A DNA stretch of 21,972 nucleotides, taken from positions 1 to 21,972 of IMG/VR virus record IMGVR_UViG_3300000318_000088; one strand, 5' to 3'. The position numbers and the translations under genes were made by a program. Below the pieces are notes generated by a model, which had not been told where the DNA came from, searched no databases, and saw nothing but the letters and a program-made list of their open reading frames with translations. Source of the DNA: a virus. Positions 19,879-21,972 of the stretch are shown piece after piece; the first letter of the stretch is position 1, and each line of letters begins with the position of its first letter.

Positions 19879-20202
19879 ATGCGTGAATCAGGAGCTTTAT
19901 TAATCTTACTTGGCTTGTTTGGAATAATGGCGGGTTTCTATTTCGACGTAAATGTCGAAGTCAAAATAGATAACCCCTATCCGTCAACAAGCGTGTCTAC
20001 GGAAAAAGTCGCGAACATAGATAAAATGATGACGCGATCAAATATAGTAAATGCTTCGTTATGCGTGCTATTGATGGGCACAATATTAGTTGCGGCGGGT
20101 TTTGCCGCGGAACAGGTATCGGATTCAATAGCGAAATTAAGTCAGCTGGCAACGGAAAATAAAGAAACCGACCCAAATAACGTCAATACAAATAAAATAT
20201 AA
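19879..20202 (+). CDS. Two-TM membrane protein in the lysogeny unit
   Basis: The 107 residues hold two hydrophobic segments, about 5-21 (GALLILLGLFGIMAGFY) and 57-75 (VNASLCVLLMGTILVAAGF). A polar loop (residues 24-54) sits between them and would be periplasmic or cytoplasmic; the acidic C-terminal tail follows. CGGGGG lies before the ATG. It lies between the repressor and the integrase, so it would be made in lysogens. Superinfection exclusion or another membrane-level lysogenic function fits the position but nothing in the sequence proves it. I do not recognise it. Confidence 0.65.
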   Translation: MRESGALLILLGLFGIMAGFYFDVNVEVKIDNPYPSTSVSTEKVANIDKMMTRSNIVNASLCVLLMGTILVAAGFAAEQVSDSIAKLSQLATENKETDPNNVNTNKI

Positions 20203-20211
20203 GGGGGCTCC

Positions 20212-20778
20212 ATGCGTTATATTTTAATATTCTTCATTTTTGTTTTTTCGATACAAATATTTTCCGATGATGTATATTTTAAGGACAGATCCGTAATGCG
20301 GAATGTTCAGCTGATAGATAGTTCCGGATCTACATATAGTTTTACTACAAATTTCCGCACGTTAGCTACTTATACATGTTCAAAAGCTGCGGTTGACCAT
20401 ATTATATTTATTACTTTTGATTCCGCAAAGAGATCAACTAATGGAGTAGCAAACCCAGGCGAAATAATCAATAGGACTAATATATCTGATAATTCTAAGA
20501 ATCAGAACCATGCGCAGCTTACATTTTTATTGCCGATTGCCGCATTTCAGCTTATAGCCGCTTATAGTTGTTTTGCCGATGCGGGCGATATTAATTCCGA
20601 CGCTTTACAAGGGAGCGCTAAATCGGATGCCGAAAATACAAAAAGCAGAAAAACATTAATCGGCGCTTTGTTTGCAGTAACAGGCGTAATAACCGCTGTA
20701 ATAGGGCTTGGCGGCATAAGTTTTGACGCATCTCCTTCTTCAGTAGCGATGAATTATAAATTAAATATTAATTTATGA
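20212..20778 (+). CDS. Exported membrane protein with N-terminal signal, unknown function
   Basis: The 188 residues start with a signal sequence (MRYILIFFIFVFSIQIFS) with likely cleavage near Ser18-Asp19. A beta-rich part follows (VYFKDRSVMRNVQLID, SGSTYSFTTN) that resembles the start of host proteins carrying a small SH3-like domain. Two more hydrophobic segments lie at about 103-121 and 148-168. The linker between them is polar. AGGGGG precedes the ATG. It is nine bases after the two-TM gene, so the two are probably made together and may form an envelope complex. The host-like N-terminal part and the place in the lysogeny unit suggest a moron gene. The function is unknown. Confidence 0.65.
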   Translation: MRYILIFFIFVFSIQIFSDDVYFKDRSVMRNVQLIDSSGSTYSFTTNFRTLATYTCSKAAVDHIIFITFDSAKRSTNGVANPGEIINRTNISDNSKNQNHAQLTFLLPIAAFQLIAAYSCFADAGDINSDALQGSAKSDAENTKSRKTLIGALFAVTGVITAVIGLGGISFDASPSSVAMNYKLNINL

Positions 20779-20897
20779 ATAACAAAAAAATAAAAATTAC
20801 ATTCCTCCGGGCTAAAAACCCGGATGGAACTTTTACGGTTACTATAAAACAGAAAATAAAAATTACGCTGGTAAAAAGACATGGCATTTATTCGTAA
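20775..20897 (+). CDS. Possible 40-residue overlapping protein before integrase
   Basis: ATG 20775 overlaps the preceding stop as ATGA, and the frame runs to TAA at 20895-20897, overlapping the integrase start by 17 bases. The product is basic with a beta-hairpin-like core (ITFLRAKNPDGTFTVTI). Overlaps at both ends suggest translational coupling. It has no Shine-Dalgarno of its own. It is short and contains a GC-rich hairpin, so it may instead be untranslated leader. I give it less than even odds. Confidence 0.4.
   Translation: MNNKKIKITFLRAKNPDGTFTVTIKQKIKITLVKRHGIYS
20806..20824 (+). terminator. GC-rich hairpin upstream of integrase, attenuator-like
   Basis: TCCGGG (20806-20811) and CCCGGA (20819-20824) form a perfect 6-bp stem with a 7-base A-rich loop; further pairs extend it outward. 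CTTTT follows five bases after the stem. It could partially terminate read-through from the lysogeny unit into integrase. It lies within the 40-codon ORF, so it might merely reflect coding. Confidence 0.35.
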
Positions 20898-21972
20898 ATC
20901 CGAACGCACAAAATATTGGCGAATTTGTTGGTATGACGATATTGACGGAAAGCTGCATTCCGAATCTTCAAAAACTACAATTGAAGCTGAAGCAAAAAGC
21001 AAAGCAAAAAAAAAGACTCACGAACTGGCGCTAAAAATTCGTAATAGTAATTTAGTAAAACCAGGAGATGAAAAATTTAAATTTTCAGACGCTTTCAAAT
21101 TATTTCTTCAGCAGCACCAACACAAACCAAAAACGATTAAAGCCTATACAATTGCATTTAACCATTTCAAAGCCGCGGTAGACGACAAGCCATTGTATAA
21201 ATTTAACAAATTTGATAATTTCAATTTCAGGACTTACTTATCAAACAGGACTTTCCCTGTAATGAAAAAAGATAAAAACGGAAATTGGATTAAAGATCGC
21301 GATAAAATGTTAAGCGATAATTCAAAGGCAAATTATACAGAACATGTATTTGCAATTTTTGAATGGCTGCGCAAAAATGAATTTGTGTCCAGAAATTATA
21401 TACAAAAATTTGGCAAAAAGAAGTTAGAAGTAAAAATTATTCCGTATGAGGACCTGCAAAAAATATTTACCGATATACTAAAAACAAATAAAGAGCATTA
21501 TGAAATAATAAAAACAATCTTTCTTGCCGGTCTGCGCGCAACGGAAATTTTTAATATTAGAAAATCAGATATAAAAATAAAAGAAGGGATATTATCGCTG
21601 CAAAACGATAAAGGTAACCGAAGAGATAAAATTCCAATGATAGACGATCTGAAAGAGCATTTGGAAACGGTCATATCGCTTCATGCAGCCGCGCCATACG
21701 ACAAATTTCTATTTAAGGGCACATATGCAGGCATCAAATCGCTTTTCGCGCGCTCAAATGCTCGTTTGGGGTTGCATTACCATTTACATCAGCTCCGTTC
21801 TACGCGCGCATCTCAACTTGCAGAAATAATTTCAAATCCTCTTTTTCTGCAAATGTTTATGAGACATGAAAATATCCAGACGACATTAAAATATTACGTT
21901 AACTTAAACGTACAAAAGGCCCGCGAATCCATAAACCAAAATATGAAAGACGATAAAAAATTAGCCGTTTAA
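20881..21972 (+). CDS. Tyrosine-recombinase integrase
   Basis: The 363 residues make a phage-type integrase. Residues 1-60 look like an arm-binding domain (FIRKSERTKYWRICWYDD), residues 65-175 the core-binding SAM-like domain, and 185-355 the catalytic domain. Catalytic residues are visible: Arg219 in AGLRATEI, Lys244 in NDKGNRR, HQLR (His303, Arg306), His329 in MRHENIQTT, and the nucleophile Tyr338, nine residues after His329. All are present, so it should be active. It cuts and rejoins attP and attB. The window ends at its stop codon, so the adjacent attachment site is not seen. Expression is with the repressor, in the rightward unit. Confidence 0.92.
   Translation: MAFIRKSERTKYWRICWYDDIDGKLHSESSKTTIEAEAKSKAKKKTHELALKIRNSNLVKPGDEKFKFSDAFKLFLQQHQHKPKTIKAYTIAFNHFKAAVDDKPLYKFNKFDNFNFRTYLSNRTFPVMKKDKNGNWIKDRDKMLSDNSKANYTEHVFAIFEWLRKNEFVSRNYIQKFGKKKLEVKIIPYEDLQKIFTDILKTNKEHYEIIKTIFLAGLRATEIFNIRKSDIKIKEGILSLQNDKGNRRDKIPMIDDLKEHLETVISLHAAAPYDKFLFKGTYAGIKSLFARSNARLGLHYHLHQLRSTRASQLAEIISNPLFLQMFMRHENIQTTLKYYVNLNVQKARESINQNMKDDKKLAV

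Noticed and set aside
1-21972. Insertion sequence or transposase
   Set aside because: No transposase-like frame or terminal inverted repeats with target duplication were found. The only recombinase is the phage integrase.

Overview
The window holds most of a temperate, lambda-like tailed-phage genome (a prophage, or a phage of that kind) from a low-GC bacterium. Both edges fall exactly on gene ends. The host phylum cannot be fixed. Many genes have clear AGGAG-type ribosome binding sites, and the one clear promoter is an ordinary sigma-70 type (TTGACA, 17 bp, TATATT). Together these argue against typical Bacteroidia. Two Sec-type signal peptides fit any bacterium.

Two divergent transcription units meet at a control region at 19046-19165. 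It carries a strong leftward promoter and two 17-bp operators matching TATTTCAG-N-CTGAAATA. The rightward (lysogeny) unit, 19166-21972, encodes an XRE-type repressor, a small protein sharing a Gly/Asn-rich motif with it, two membrane or exported proteins of unknown function, a tiny overlapping ORF, and a tyrosine integrase.

The leftward unit runs from 19045 to position 1. First come small early genes (14.0-19.0 kb), including HTH and ribbon-helix-helix regulators, single-TM proteins and a conserved small phage protein. Next is a replication module (10.8-15.7 kb): a DnaG/Toprim-type primase without zinc-ligand cysteines, an orphan ParB-like protein with a cysteine-rich extension, and a VirE/VapE-type helicase. 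A 285-bp non-coding region follows (10477-10761) with repeated ACTTACC heptamers and two inverted repeats. It separates replication from packaging and is a candidate origin, ParB-binding, cos or late-control region. Then come a gpZ-like minor tail gene in an unusual place, a Nu1-like small terminase, a GpA-type large terminase, a gpW-like connector fused to a beta-rich domain, a lambda-type portal, and a fused prohead protease/major capsid gene with a strong internal start. Small head-completion genes follow, including one protein with a signal peptide. The unit ends with a tail-completion-like protein, a single-TM protein and a conserved-looking hypothetical. Tail-tube, tape-measure and lysis enzyme genes are not seen and would be expected beyond position 1.

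The points most worth a second look are the nested capsid start, the heptamer array next to an orphan ParB, the structured 17.95-18.12 kb region, the secreted protein inside the head cluster, and the unexplained membrane-protein cassette between repressor and integrase.
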